Counted from the first letter of the stretch, positions 1 through 10,875 are shown. The stretch is 64,000 nt of DNA from Peribacillus deserti (GCF_016909175.1 NZ_JAFBFI010000003.1:1-64000); one strand, 5' to 3'. Translations and numbers: made by a program. Notes: generated by a model not told the origin, from the letters alone.

Positions 1-1374
<1,374 letters not shown>

Positions 1375-1450
1375 TATTATATGTATACTCGAGCACCGCA
1401 AATCAGCCTTATGTTATCTAGTTTTGAAAGAACGATGTTCTTTCCATTTG

Positions 1451-1567
<117 letters not shown>

Positions 1568-1574
1568 AACTCGA

Positions 1575-1602
1575 AGATCAGCTGTATAGCTGGTCTTTTT
1601 TT
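1575..1602 (+). terminator. Rho-independent terminator of the rRNA operon
   Basis: AGATCAGCT (1575-1583) pairs with AGCTGGTCT (1588-1596) around a 4-nt loop, and a run of T follows. It lies 8 nt after the 5S rRNA. Confidence 0.9.
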
Positions 1603-1800
1603 GTGTTGTTTTTTAAACCGAAGGTTAGGTTCAGAATAAGAAAATCAAAATTAATAAAGTAAATCGCACCCTGAATGGGGAGGGACAAGGAGGTCGAGGA
1701 AGCGACGGAGCGAGGACCGGAATGTACTCTGTACATGAGGACCGGAGTGAGGGAAGCTGACGAAGAGATCCGCCGGGCATCGCCATACAGGACCCGGACC

Positions 1801-1870
1801 CGGAAGTTAAGCTCTTAGCGCCGATGGTAGTTGGGGGATCTCCCCCTGTGAGAGTAGGACGCTGCCAGGC
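1801..1870 (+). pseudogene. Duplicated 3' fragment of 5S rRNA
   Basis: The 3' 70 nt of the 5S gene is repeated here (CGGAAGTTAAGCTCT... to ...GCTGCCAGGC) but lacks the 5' half, so the terminal helix cannot form. One T is missing from the run after AAGCTC relative to the intact gene. The fragment is followed by its own copy of the terminator hairpin (AGATCAGCT 1878-1886 with AGCTGGTCT 1892-1900 and a T run). Confidence 0.9.
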
Positions 1871-2024
1871 AATCCGAAGATCAGCTGATATAGCTGGTCT
1901 TTTTTTGTGTTGTTTTTTAAACCGAAGGTTAGGTTCAGAATAAGAAAATCAAAATTAATAAAGTAAATCGCACCCTGAATGGGGAGGGAAAAGGAGGTCG
2001 AGGAAGCGATGGAGCGAGGACCGG
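1801..2024 (+). repeat. Second copy of a ~224-bp direct duplication (first copy 1497-1720)
   Basis: Positions 1497-1720 and 1801-2024 match almost base for base at an offset of 304. Each copy holds the 5S 3' part, the terminator, an AT-rich stretch and a block ending GAGCGAGGACCGG. They differ by a few substitutions and compensating single-base indels. The 80-bp insert between the copies contains a further GAGGACCGGA-type motif (about 1738-1748), which suggests recombination between short repeats. Confidence 0.85.
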
Positions 2025-2242
2025 ATTGAGAGGAACCGTTAAACTCAGTATAGAACAAATAATTGTGGAACCCTTTGTTAAAGATGAACAACAATTTAGT
2101 AGCGATATTTGTAAAAAACCTTTTCCCTAAACTGTTTCCCAAAGGAATAAGCAGTTATATGACGCCATGGTTACTCTCTACGGTATAATTAATAAAAAGT
2201 TGAATAATCATAATTACGTCTTAAAAAAGAAAGGGTTTTTCT

Positions 2243-4030
2243 ATGAGTACATTTAAGAGCCGGATTGATGTACCGGAGCAGCATAAGTGGAATTTGGATG
2301 ATATTTATCCTTCTATAGAGGATTGGGAGAACGATTATAAAAGAATCGAATCATCCATTCCCCAGTTACGCGAGTATCAAGGCAGAATAGAGAACGGGGC
2401 AGACCTTCTCGAGTATTTGAAGAAAAGTGAAGAAATTTCTGCAGCTTTTCAATTGGTATATGCATACTCCAGACTGCAGCAAGACCTGGATACGAGAGAT
2501 TCGAATGCACAATCACTTTTAGACAGGGCTTCTCTTCTCAGTGTAAAACTAAGTGAGGCACGCTCGTTTTTCATGCCCTTTTTATTAAGCTTAAGTGAAG
2601 ATGTTTTAAAGACCTATATCGCAGAAAATGAAGGACTTTCCTATTTTAAAAGAAGCTTGTTGGAGTCATATCGCTATAAAGAGCATATATTAAGCAAGGA
2701 AAAAGAGGAACTGCTGTCTCAAATTGGGGAAGCATTTTCGGCACCAGGCAATACGTTTGGCATGATCAATAATGCCGATATTAAGTTTGGTGAAGTAACA
2801 GATGAAAATGGCGAAAAAATTGAATTGACCCGCGGTATGTATTCTAAGCTAATAGAAGATGACAACAGGGAGCGGAGAAAGGAAGCCTATCAGGCCTATT
2901 ACCAGCCCTATATTCAATTGAAAAATTCAATTGCCTCAACATTATCAGCTAATATTAAAAATAATGTGGTCCTTTCTAAAATTAGAAAGTATCCCTCGGC
3001 TCTGGAAAAGTCACTGTTTAGTGACATGGTACCAAAGGAAGTTTATGAAAACCTCATTTCGGCTGCCAAGAAAAACATTGATTCTCTGCATACATATAAT
3101 CAACTCAGGAAAAACCTTCTTGACCTGGATGAGCTTGCACCTTATGACCAGAGTGTAGATCTTGTAAAAGGAGTTAAGCAGGATATTCCTTTTGATGAAG
3201 CCTATGAGATGATGCTGAAAGCACTTAGTCCGCTTGGAAGTGACTATATAACAACGCTGGAATCGTTTAAGGAAAAACGATATATAGATGTATGGGAGAC
3301 TCCTGGTAAACGCTCGGGTGCCTATAATATGGGTCTATATGGTGTGCATCCCTTTATCCTCTTGAATCACCGGAATGACCTGAACAGTTTATTTACGTTA
3401 ACGCACGAGATGGGTCATGCCATGCACAGTTATTATAGCAGCAAGCATCAGCCGAGGATATCAGCAGGCTACAGCATTTTTGTAGCGGAGGTTGCCTCTA
3501 CGGTTAATGAGGTGTTATTAATCCATTATTTATTAAACGAATCAAATGACATAAACATGAGAAAATATCTGATCAACCACTTTATTGATCAGTTTAAGGG
3601 TACTTTTTTTACACAAGTAATGTTTGCTGAATTTGAAAAAATTACGCATGAACTGGCAGAACAGGGCAAGCCGCTGAACGCAGAAGTCTTTAACAGTGTC
3701 TATGAAAAGCTGACAAAAGAATATAACGGAGAGGTACTGGAAATTACTGAAGAAGTAAAATATGGCTGGTCCAGAATTCCACATTTCTATCGTCCTTTTT
3801 ATGTATACAAGTATGCAACAGGTTTTGCTTCAGCGATCTCTATTGCCGGCCGGCTATTAAAAGGAGATTTCGAAGTACAGAGTGCCTACCTTGATTTCCT
3901 AAAAAGCGGAAGCTCAGAGTATCCGCTTGAACTGCTAAAGAAAGTAGGAGTAGACCTGACCACTCCTGAACCAATTGATACAGCATTAAGCCAGTTTAGA
4001 CATTTAATTGAAGAATTATCAGCTTTATAA
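2243..4030 (+). CDS. pepF: Oligoendopeptidase F (M3 family metallopeptidase)
   Basis: Cytoplasmic zinc metallopeptidase that cleaves short peptides. The 595-residue length is normal for PepF. The zinc motif HEMGH is at residues 388-392, and the third ligand glutamate is probably Glu416 in FVAEVAS. The N-terminal helical region has the typical WNLDDIYPS start. No signal peptide is visible. A TATAAT-like -10 lies at 2184-2189 without a convincing -35. The ribosome site is weak (GAAAGGG at about 2229). The gene stands alone and ends before the hairpin at 4124-4160. Confidence 0.95.
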   Translation: MSTFKSRIDVPEQHKWNLDDIYPSIEDWENDYKRIESSIPQLREYQGRIENGADLLEYLKKSEEISAAFQLVYAYSRLQQDLDTRDSNAQSLLDRASLLSVKLSEARSFFMPFLLSLSEDVLKTYIAENEGLSYFKRSLLESYRYKEHILSKEKEELLSQIGEAFSAPGNTFGMINNADIKFGEVTDENGEKIELTRGMYSKLIEDDNRERRKEAYQAYYQPYIQLKNSIASTLSANIKNNVVLSKIRKYPSALEKSLFSDMVPKEVYENLISAAKKNIDSLHTYNQLRKNLLDLDELAPYDQSVDLVKGVKQDIPFDEAYEMMLKALSPLGSDYITTLESFKEKRYIDVWETPGKRSGAYNMGLYGVHPFILLNHRNDLNSLFTLTHEMGHAMHSYYSSKHQPRISAGYSIFVAEVASTVNEVLLIHYLLNESNDINMRKYLINHFIDQFKGTFFTQVMFAEFEKITHELAEQGKPLNAEVFNSVYEKLTKEYNGEVLEITEEVKYGWSRIPHFYRPFYVYKYATGFASAISIAGRLLKGDFEVQSAYLDFLKSGSSEYPLELLKKVGVDLTTPEPIDTALSQFRHLIEELSAL

Positions 4031-4574
4031 ATGATGAGTATATTCGCTTGAAAGAAATAAGAGCTGAATAAAGAGATAGCTCTTAATTGACCTTTTCGGT
4101 TTATATCTTAAGTCAGCTTGTTGGGCATGAGTCCAGTATTATACTGGGATCATGCCTTTTAGTTTTGCCTTATTTCGTCTGTGATTAGAGTAGTCCGTAT
4201 AACTTACTTTTTTTGCTTAAAGTGTTCTATACTTTCAAATTCCTGTTGAATTCATGATATCAAAGAATTTTTCCATAACAGAGTATAAGTTCCCCCTGAG
4301 GATGGTCCTTACAATTTATAAATCGCGTCAGAAATTGAAAAGTTTTTATCGGTTAGTTGAATGTAAAGGTGGTAGCACAGAACGATAGGCAAATTTATTT
4401 TCTTTCTTCGAATAGGGTAGCCAAGATTATCCTGACAGTAAAACTTATTCTTTATAAAACTATTAAAGTAATGGTTCATTAAATTATCGATTTGTGCCTT
4501 ATTGATAATTTCAACACCAAAAAGTACAATGTAGGTAAAAAATGCAACTTGTGAGTGTATATGGGAGGAAATAG
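4031..4574. other. Intergenic region, 544 bp
   Basis: Apart from the hairpin at 4124-4160, only AT-rich sequence is visible. It must hold the promoter of the PrpR-like regulator gene, but I could not pick out a convincing -35/-10 pair. The short minus-strand frames have no ribosome site and no recognisable product. Confidence 0.5.
4124..4160 (+). terminator. Terminator-like hairpin, repeated elsewhere in the window
   Basis: GGCATGA (4124-4130) pairs with TCATGCC (4150-4156), and inside it CCAGTA (4133-4138) pairs with TACTGG (4142-4147). TTTT follows. A closely similar hairpin with similar downstream sequence is at 47979-48015, so this may be a dispersed hairpin repeat used as a terminator. 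Confidence 0.75.
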
Positions 4575-6434
4575 ATGACACGGATCTTAGTAATAACGCC
4601 ATATCCCGCTTTAAAGGATTTGTTCAACGAAGTTAATGCTGACTTAAAGAAAAATATCCAAGTAGAAATCGGACATTTATATAAGGGGCTTTCAATAGTA
4701 AAGCATCTCCAAGAACAAAGCTTTGATATTATCATAAGCAGGGGAGCAACTGCTCGGCTTCTTCGTCAACATTGTACTATTCCTGTGGTTGACGTAAAAA
4801 TCTCTGGGTATGATATTTTGCGGACATTAACCCTGGTTAAGGGTTATCCGGGTAAAATTGGGTTGATGAGTTACAATAATACGATTCAGGGCGCTGATGC
4901 AATAGGTACTTTGTTAGAAATGAATCTTTCTTTTTATTCGATTGACAGTGAAGAGGAAGTTGAAAAAGAAATGAGTAAAGCCCTGCAAGATGGAGTCCAG
5001 GTAATTATAGGCGACGTGATCACCACGTCAGCCGCAAAGGAATTTGGCTTAAATTCAATCTTAATTCAATCCGGCAGGGAAGCGGTTATGGAAGCAATTA
5101 AAGAAGCAGAACAAATGGTTTATTACACAAAAAAACAGAAAAAAGGCCAAGAATTTCTTGAAGCTGCTATTCAGGAACAAAATAAAGGAATAATAGCAGT
5201 AAACAGGAATGGAGAAGTAATAATTATGAACGGGAAAGCAGAACAATATTTTGGGGTGAAAGCTGAACACATTGTTGGTAAACCGTCTTCCCATATTCAT
5301 TCACTTCTTGAGATAAATAATCTAACGACGGTAAGCAAACAATCGTCCGAAGGGCTTTTCACAATCCTGGGTAACGATTATGTAGTAGAAAAGAAGCCCC
5401 TTATTGTGAATGATGATTGGTTAGGCGGACTCGTTTTTATAGAGGAAATAAGTCAGGTCCAAAAATTAGAAAGCCGTATTAGGAAAAAGATTTTTTCCAG
5501 TTCCCTTGAGGCAGGCTTACATTTTAACCAGCTGGTGGCTTTAAACAATAATTTAAAGGAACAGCTAAATAAAGCTCAGATGTTTAGTAAAAATAATCAG
5601 TCCGTTTTGATCTACGGTGAAACCGGCACAGGGAAAAGAAGTATAGCCCAATGTATCCATAACGAAAGTTTACGGAAAGAACATCCGTTCATTTATTTCA
5701 ACTCAGAAGCTTTCTCAGCTGAACAGGCAGAGGAAGAGCTGTTTGGCAGCAGCGAAAAACCCGGTGCTTTTGAAGCGGCTCATAATGGAACCCTATATAT
5801 AGATGGTATAGACAAGCTGCCGCTGTCTCTTCAGGCTAAACTCATTATAGTTTTGAAGGAGAAAAAAATTGTGAAATTAAACGGATTTTCTACTCCCGTT
5901 GACTTCCGCCTCATATCAGCACATACTGCTGATTTAATCAAACTTATATTATCTGGGAACTTTAGAGAAGACCTTTTTCATCTAGTAAACGGAGTGGCCT
6001 TGAAATTACCGGCTTTACGGGAAAGAAAAGAAGACTTTCCAGAATTAGTACGCTGGTTTATTGCTGCGTTTAATGCAAATTACGGCAAGCAGTTTGTGGG
6101 TCTGCGGCCAGACGTAATGGAAGAGTTAAAAGGGGCGCACTGGCCAGGTAATATAAATCAGTTAAAAAATACGATGGAAAGTATTTGTATGGCAAGTACG
6201 GGACCTTTCATTGATTTATCAGCTGTTAAACCTTTTATAAGTGAGCTTTTAGAAAGCAGTCCAGCTGACTCACCAGACAGCGTTATTGAAATAGCAGATA
6301 AGACACTTGGCCAGCTGGAGAGGGAAATTATCAGCCGTGTGCTAAAGGAAGAGGAATATAATCAATCAAATACAGCCAAACGCCTTGGAATCAACCGGTC
6401 TACTCTTTGGCGTAAAATAAAAGAAGAAATGTAA
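4575..6434 (+). CDS. PrpR-like transcriptional regulator (PrpR-N, PAS, AAA+ and Fis-type HTH) with degenerate sigma-54 contact motifs
   Basis: The 619-residue protein has a PrpR-type N-terminal sensor (about 1-190), a PAS-like segment (about 200-310), an AAA+ domain (about 325-560) and a C-terminal Fis-like helix-turn-helix (about 575-619, ending GINRSTLWRKIKEEM). Walker A is GETGTGKRS, from residue 348. The GAFTGA loop that contacts sigma-54 is absent (the region reads FGSSEKPGAFEAAHNGTL), and Walker B reads IDGID instead of the usual LDEI. The architecture is that of an enhancer-binding protein, but these changes suggest it acts as a TyrR-like regulator without sigma-54 (inference). It probably controls the kinase and dehydrogenase genes just downstream. 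RBS GGGAGG at about 4562. Confidence 0.85.
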   Translation: MTRILVITPYPALKDLFNEVNADLKKNIQVEIGHLYKGLSIVKHLQEQSFDIIISRGATARLLRQHCTIPVVDVKISGYDILRTLTLVKGYPGKIGLMSYNNTIQGADAIGTLLEMNLSFYSIDSEEEVEKEMSKALQDGVQVIIGDVITTSAAKEFGLNSILIQSGREAVMEAIKEAEQMVYYTKKQKKGQEFLEAAIQEQNKGIIAVNRNGEVIIMNGKAEQYFGVKAEHIVGKPSSHIHSLLEINNLTTVSKQSSEGLFTILGNDYVVEKKPLIVNDDWLGGLVFIEEISQVQKLESRIRKKIFSSSLEAGLHFNQLVALNNNLKEQLNKAQMFSKNNQSVLIYGETGTGKRSIAQCIHNESLRKEHPFIYFNSEAFSAEQAEEELFGSSEKPGAFEAAHNGTLYIDGIDKLPLSLQAKLIIVLKEKKIVKLNGFSTPVDFRLISAHTADLIKLILSGNFREDLFHLVNGVALKLPALRERKEDFPELVRWFIAAFNANYGKQFVGLRPDVMEELKGAHWPGNINQLKNTMESICMASTGPFIDLSAVKPFISELLESSPADSPDSVIEIADKTLGQLEREIISRVLKEEEYNQSNTAKRLGINRSTLWRKIKEEM

Positions 6435-6480
6435 TAGGTTAATATTCTTATGATAATGTTCAAGTAAGCTTAGGTATTTC

Positions 6481-6526
6481 GTTGCAAAATACAACATTTT
6501 TTCAATGGTTCATTGTAAATTGCAAC
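6481..6526 (+). promoter_or_regulatory. Pair of palindromic operator-like sites upstream of the DUF1537 kinase
   Basis: GTTGCAAAATACAAC (6481-6495) and ATTGTAAATTGCAAC (6512-6526) both fit an imperfect palindrome close to TTGYAAWWTRCAA. Their centres (6488 and 6519) are 31 bp apart, about three helical turns, so dimers could bind the same DNA face. They lie between the PrpR-like gene and the kinase gene it presumably regulates. No canonical -24/-12 promoter is visible here. Confidence 0.6.
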
Positions 6527-6601
6527 GTATTATTATAAGGTGAAAATAGGTAGTGAATAATCTTAAAATTCATACAAAGAATCTGTGAGGGAATTTTAAT
6601 T

Positions 6602-7915
6602 GTGAATAAAGTATTAATAATAGCGGACGATCTCACCGGTGCAAATGACGCTGGCTTACAATTTGCTAAGCAGGGTTTTGAAACTCTCTCAGTTTTAACT
6701 TTAACAGAAACAGAAGAAATACAAGAAGCAGATGTTTTAGTATACAACATAGAAACAAGGTCAATAGAGCCTTTGAAAGCATATCAAAAAATGAAAGCGG
6801 TAGCAGAGTCCTTCTCTTTATCAAAATTCCCTTTTGTATTGAAAAAAATTGATTCGACTATGCGTGGAAATATAGGAACCGAACTTGACGCATTATTGGA
6901 CTTAAATATTTTCGACATTGCCGTTGTACTGCCAGCTTATCCTAAGAACGATAGGATAACGATTGGCGGCTATCATATAGTGAAGGGGTGTCTTTTAGAA
7001 GATACGGAGATGGCAAAGGATTCGAAAAGTCCTGTTGCTGAATCACATCTGCCTTCCCTATTGAAAAGCAGCAGCGGGAGGGCAGTCGGCCATATACATA
7101 TTAGAGAAGTAAGAAAAAGAGAAGTTCTTGCAGACCGGATACATGAATGTGTAAAACACAATGAGAGAATCATTGTCTTTGATAGCTGTTTGCAAGAAGA
7201 TTTGAAATCGATTACAAAGGCTGTAGTAGAAAGCGGATTAAGGGTTATTTGGGTAGGTTCGGCTGGCCTTGCAGAAAGTCTTTCCCAAGAAATTAAGACG
7301 GAAAATCAAAAGATTGATAGAGTCTTACATTCAGGAAGAAAGTGTAACTCTCGTGTGTTTACCATTGCAGGAAGTGTAAGTGGAATTACTAAAGCTCAAG
7401 TCAAAGCTCTTACTGAACAGAAAGGTTTCGAGGAGATCCAAGCAACCCCCCTGCTTTTGTTGGAGGATTACAGCCGAATCAAGGAAATTGCACGGTTAAC
7501 AGAAACCATCATTGATAGGATCAATAAAGGATATTCTCCTGTTCTTACTACGGATACTTCCTCTCAATGTATGGAACAGTTACATGTAAAGCGAGAGTCT
7601 GCAGGGATGAGCAGTATGGAGCTTGGGAATATAATTGCAGAATCACTCGGAAGTATAGGGGCATCCATAGCAGCCCGCAAGGATATTGCCGGTCTAATTC
7701 TAACCGGAGGAGATATTGCTTATCAAACCTGCAGACAGGCAGGTGTACAAGTAATGCGGGTTGTGGATGAAGTAGAAGAAGGTATCCCTCTCTGTGAGAT
7801 AGCTGGAGGCAGTGCCAATGGCCTGCCCATAGTGACAAAAGCTGGAGCATTCGGTAATACTGCCTCTTTGATACATGCAGCAGAAGTCATACAAAAGTAT
7901 AGCAGTAATAACTAA
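6602..7915 (+). CDS. Four-carbon acid sugar kinase, DUF1537 family (OtnK/DtnK-like)
   Basis: ATP-dependent kinase of the DUF1537 family, which phosphorylates four-carbon acid sugars such as D-threonate or L-erythronate. At 437 residues it has the family length. The N-terminal substrate domain starts VLIIADDLTGANDAG, and the C-terminal nucleotide domain carries LILTGGDIAYQTC and PIVTKAGAFG. It starts at GTG with GAGGG about 8 nt upstream. The PdxA2-like gene downstream supports a kinase plus oxidative decarboxylase pathway yielding dihydroxyacetone phosphate and CO2. The exact substrate stereochemistry cannot be read from sequence. Confidence 0.9.
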   Translation: MNKVLIIADDLTGANDAGLQFAKQGFETLSVLTLTETEEIQEADVLVYNIETRSIEPLKAYQKMKAVAESFSLSKFPFVLKKIDSTMRGNIGTELDALLDLNIFDIAVVLPAYPKNDRITIGGYHIVKGCLLEDTEMAKDSKSPVAESHLPSLLKSSSGRAVGHIHIREVRKREVLADRIHECVKHNERIIVFDSCLQEDLKSITKAVVESGLRVIWVGSAGLAESLSQEIKTENQKIDRVLHSGRKCNSRVFTIAGSVSGITKAQVKALTEQKGFEEIQATPLLLLEDYSRIKEIARLTETIIDRINKGYSPVLTTDTSSQCMEQLHVKRESAGMSSMELGNIIAESLGSIGASIAARKDIAGLILTGGDIAYQTCRQAGVQVMRVVDEVEEGIPLCEIAGGSANGLPIVTKAGAFGNTASLIHAAEVIQKYSSNN

Positions 7916-8057
7916 TAATCAGCATTTATACTGATTAAAACCCATACTGGTTAGCAGCAAATTGCTTTTCTTCAATATCAAAACTTCTTCTATTGTGACA
8001 GGAATTGACAGAATGAAAGACTATCAGCAAAAAACTGGCCTTTAACTGAAAGGAATA

Positions 8058-9065
8058 GTGATATCTATGCTTACGTATAAACCGATAATTGGGATAACGA
8101 TGGGAGATGGGGCTGGCGTAGGCCCGGAAATTATCATGAAGGCCCTTAGTGACGAAAAATTGTATGAAACGTGTGCTCCTTTTGTAATAGGAGATAAGAA
8201 TATTCTTGAAAGAGCAGGGATTATTACAGGAAACAAGGCGGAAATCAAGCAAATATCATCGATTGATGAAGCATCATTCAAATTTGGAGTGGTGGAAGTT
8301 GTGGATTTGGAACTTCTGCCAAAGGATCTGCCATTTGGCCGCGTTTCAGCGGAAGCGGGAAACGCAGCATTTCGTTACCTCGAGAAAGCCATAGAATTAG
8401 CAAATCAAGGTAAAATTGATGCCATTTGTACGGCCCCTCTGAATAAGGAAGCCCTTCATAAGGGCGGGCATATTTATCCGGGACATACAGAAATACTGGC
8501 TGAACTGACAAAAACAGAAGACTATTCAATGATGCTTTCTGCGCCAAATTTAAAGGTTATACATGTTACAACCCATGTAGGCATCATCGACGCCATTAAG
8601 CAGATCACTCCTTCAAGAGTCTATAAGGTTATAACACTTGCATATGAAACGCTTAGAAAAGCAGGGTATGAAAAGCCGCGGATAGCTGTATGCGGAATTA
8701 ACCCCCATGCTGGTGAAAATGGGTTATTCGGTAATGGAGAAGAAGAAGAAAAGATTATTCCTGCCGTTGAAAAGGCGCAGGCTGAAGGTATAGAGGTTAA
8801 TGGCCCGCTGCCGGCAGATACTTTATTCTTCCGTACTGTACGAGGTGACTTTGACATCGTTGTAGCTATGTATCATGACCAGGGTCACGGTCCAGTAAAA
8901 GTGCTTGGTTTAGAAGCTGGAGTGAATATAACTGTAGGACTTCCAATTATACGAACCAGTGTGGATCATGGCACCGCTTTTGATATTGCGGGCAAAGGAA
9001 TTGCGGATGAGCTCAGCCTGAAAGAGGCGATCCGCCAGGCCATCGAGCTGGCGCCAAAGCGGTAA
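8058..9065 (+). CDS. pdxA2: PdxA2-like 4-phospho-threonate/erythronate dehydrogenase
   Basis: NAD-dependent dehydrogenase/decarboxylase of the PdxA family. The 335-residue protein begins PIIGITMGDGAGVGPEI and has the metal-site regions PGHTEIL, THVGI and YHDQGHGPVK. PdxA itself acts in pyridoxal phosphate synthesis. The adjacent DUF1537 kinase points instead to the PdxA2 subgroup, which oxidises and decarboxylates 4-phosphorylated threonate or erythronate. The start may be GTG 8058 (GAAAGGA 5 nt upstream) or ATG 8067. The 142-bp gap after the kinase gene holds no obvious terminator. Confidence 0.88.
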   Translation: MISMLTYKPIIGITMGDGAGVGPEIIMKALSDEKLYETCAPFVIGDKNILERAGIITGNKAEIKQISSIDEASFKFGVVEVVDLELLPKDLPFGRVSAEAGNAAFRYLEKAIELANQGKIDAICTAPLNKEALHKGGHIYPGHTEILAELTKTEDYSMMLSAPNLKVIHVTTHVGIIDAIKQITPSRVYKVITLAYETLRKAGYEKPRIAVCGINPHAGENGLFGNGEEEEKIIPAVEKAQAEGIEVNGPLPADTLFFRTVRGDFDIVVAMYHDQGHGPVKVLGLEAGVNITVGLPIIRTSVDHGTAFDIAGKGIADELSLKEAIRQAIELAPKR

Positions 9066-9249
9066 AACTACTAGATGGCAACGGACAGCTTAATTACACC
9101 CTGATTTATGAATGTGGAAAGATATTGATTGCAAAGAAACACAGAATAAGCAGCATCCAGTGCAGATTAAAAACAAGGTGTAATCCTTCCGTTCGCTTCT
9201 GTCTATATAATAAGGAAGAAAATTGAATATTTTTAAGGGGATGGCTTGA

Positions 9250-10074
9250 ATGGAAAAGACTTTACAGCAAAAAAGTGAGCATCTAAAAGAGATTTTAGAA
9301 AATATGGGAGAAGTCTTGGTTGCCTTCTCAGGAGGCGTAGACAGTACGTTTCTATTAGCGAAAGCTAAAGAAGTTATGGGAGATAAAGTACTTGCCGTAA
9401 CGGCAGCATCTGAAACCTTTCCTACCCGAGAGTTTAATTTGGCGGTTAGTCTTGCAAAACAAATCGGTGTTAAGCATATACAGACTCGTGTAAGCGAATT
9501 GACGAATGCAGATTTTGTTAAAAACGATCCGAGCCGCTGTTTTCACTGCAAAAATGGATTATATAGCAACTTACAGGAATTAATGTCTGACTATGGGCAG
9601 ACATATACAATCGTTGATGGGTCGAATATGGATGATTTAGGAGAGTATCGTCCTGGAATGAAAGCTGCACGTGAATTGGGTGTGCGAAGCCCTCTGCAGG
9701 AAGCAGGTTTCTACAAAGAGGAAATCCGCAAGCTGTCAAAAGAAATGGGGCTCCCTACCTGGAATAAGCCATCCTTCGCCTGCCTGTCTTCTCGTATCCC
9801 TTATGGCACGGAGATTACCCAGGAGAAAATTGATCAGCTGGATCAGGCAGAGACTTTCCTCCTAGGCCTTGGGCTTTACCAGGTTCGCGTACGGCATCAT
9901 GATAAGATAGCGCGTATTGAAGTTATACCTGAAGATATGCAGAGAGTGCTGGAGCTTCATGAGGAAATCGACAAAGCTTTTAAATCTTTTGGATTTTCTT
10001 ACGTTACTCTAGACTTAAAAGGATATCGTTCGGGCAGTATGAATGAAGTTCTTAAAGCTGGTGCAGTGAAATGA
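9250..10074 (+). CDS. larE: LarE, ATP-dependent sacrificial sulfur transferase of nickel-pincer cofactor synthesis
   Basis: LarE adenylates the pyridinium dicarboxylate mononucleotide made by LarB and donates its own cysteine sulfur. The 274-residue protein has the PP-loop SGGVDST (27-33) and Cys178 in FACLSSRIPYG, which corresponds to the sacrificial Cys176 of Lactiplantibacillus plantarum LarE, so it is the single-cysteine type. TATAAT at 9206-9211 may be a -10. RBS AAGGGG at 9235-9240. The stop overlaps the larB start by 4 nt, so translation is coupled. Confidence 0.95.
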   Translation: MEKTLQQKSEHLKEILENMGEVLVAFSGGVDSTFLLAKAKEVMGDKVLAVTAASETFPTREFNLAVSLAKQIGVKHIQTRVSELTNADFVKNDPSRCFHCKNGLYSNLQELMSDYGQTYTIVDGSNMDDLGEYRPGMKAARELGVRSPLQEAGFYKEEIRKLSKEMGLPTWNKPSFACLSSRIPYGTEITQEKIDQLDQAETFLLGLGLYQVRVRHHDKIARIEVIPEDMQRVLELHEEIDKAFKSFGFSYVTLDLKGYRSGSMNEVLKAGAVK

Positions 10075-10874
10075 AAGATGAGCTAACCGAACTACTCATT
10101 CAGGTTCAAGAAGGAAACCTTTCTGTTGAAAAAGCACGACAAGAGCTGCAAACCTATGATTCTCTTGGATATGCAACGCTGGATACACACCGGGAAAAAC
10201 GGACGGGATTTCCGGAAGTTATTTTTGGTGAAGGGAAATCTCCCCAGCATCTGCTCGGTATTTTTGAAAGGCTAATGTTCCATCAGTCAAAAGTATTGGC
10301 TACTCGAGTTGATGCGAATAAAGCAGAATTTCTAATTAAACATCTGCAAGAAAAGTTTCCGGATGATACGTTTAACTACCATAAGGAAGCTCGTACCTTT
10401 CATTGGATTGATCGAGGATATGAAGAAGAGTGGAAAGACGGTTTTATTGCCGTTGTTTGCGCAGGCACTTCTGATTTTCCTGTGGCAGAAGAGGCAGTGA
10501 TTACTGCTGAGCTGATGGGAAATAGAGTGGAAAGAATGTATGATGTTGGAGTTGCCGGTATACACCGGCTGCTTGCTAAGGCAGAACGGATCGAGCAGGC
10601 AAATGCGATTATTGTTGTAGCCGGGATGGAGGGTGCTCTTGCCAGCGTAATGGGAGGACTGGTATCTAAGCCAGTTGTGGCGGTACCTACGAGTGTAGGC
10701 TATGGAGCCAGTATGAATGGAATTGCGGCACTTCTCTCGATGCTGAGTTCCTGTGCGAGCGGCGTTTCTGTTGTAAATATTGATAATGGATTCGGTGCTG
10801 GATATTATGCGGGTACTCTAACGCATACAATCGACAGGGCCGTTAAAAAGGCTATGGAGGAAAAGGGGTACTAA
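10071..10874 (+). CDS. larB: LarB, pyridinium-3,5-biscarboxylic acid mononucleotide synthase
   Basis: LarB carboxylates and hydrolyses nicotinic acid adenine dinucleotide in the first step of nickel-pincer nucleotide synthesis. The 267-residue protein has the AIR-carboxylase-like C-terminal half, with AGTSDFPVAEEA, VVAGMEGALASVMGGL and the glycine-rich VAVPTSVGYGAS. The N-terminal part (about 1-110) has the LarB-specific region with PEVIFGEGKSP. It overlaps larE by 4 nt, and larC starts 2 nt after its stop. Confidence 0.95.
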   Translation: MKDELTELLIQVQEGNLSVEKARQELQTYDSLGYATLDTHREKRTGFPEVIFGEGKSPQHLLGIFERLMFHQSKVLATRVDANKAEFLIKHLQEKFPDDTFNYHKEARTFHWIDRGYEEEWKDGFIAVVCAGTSDFPVAEEAVITAELMGNRVERMYDVGVAGIHRLLAKAERIEQANAIIVVAGMEGALASVMGGLVSKPVVAVPTSVGYGASMNGIAALLSMLSSCASGVSVVNIDNGFGAGYYAGTLTHTIDRAVKKAMEEKGY

Positions 10875-10875
10875 C

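Noticed and set aside
2030-2130. Plus-strand open stretch ending ...SSDICKKPFP, possible C-terminal gene remnant
   Set aside because: Only about 32 codons, no start and no recognisable family; cannot be separated from chance.
6497-6530. sigma-54 -24/-12 promoter upstream of the DUF1537 kinase
   Set aside because: The closest GG...GC pair is 15 bp apart instead of 12 and the flanks do not match.
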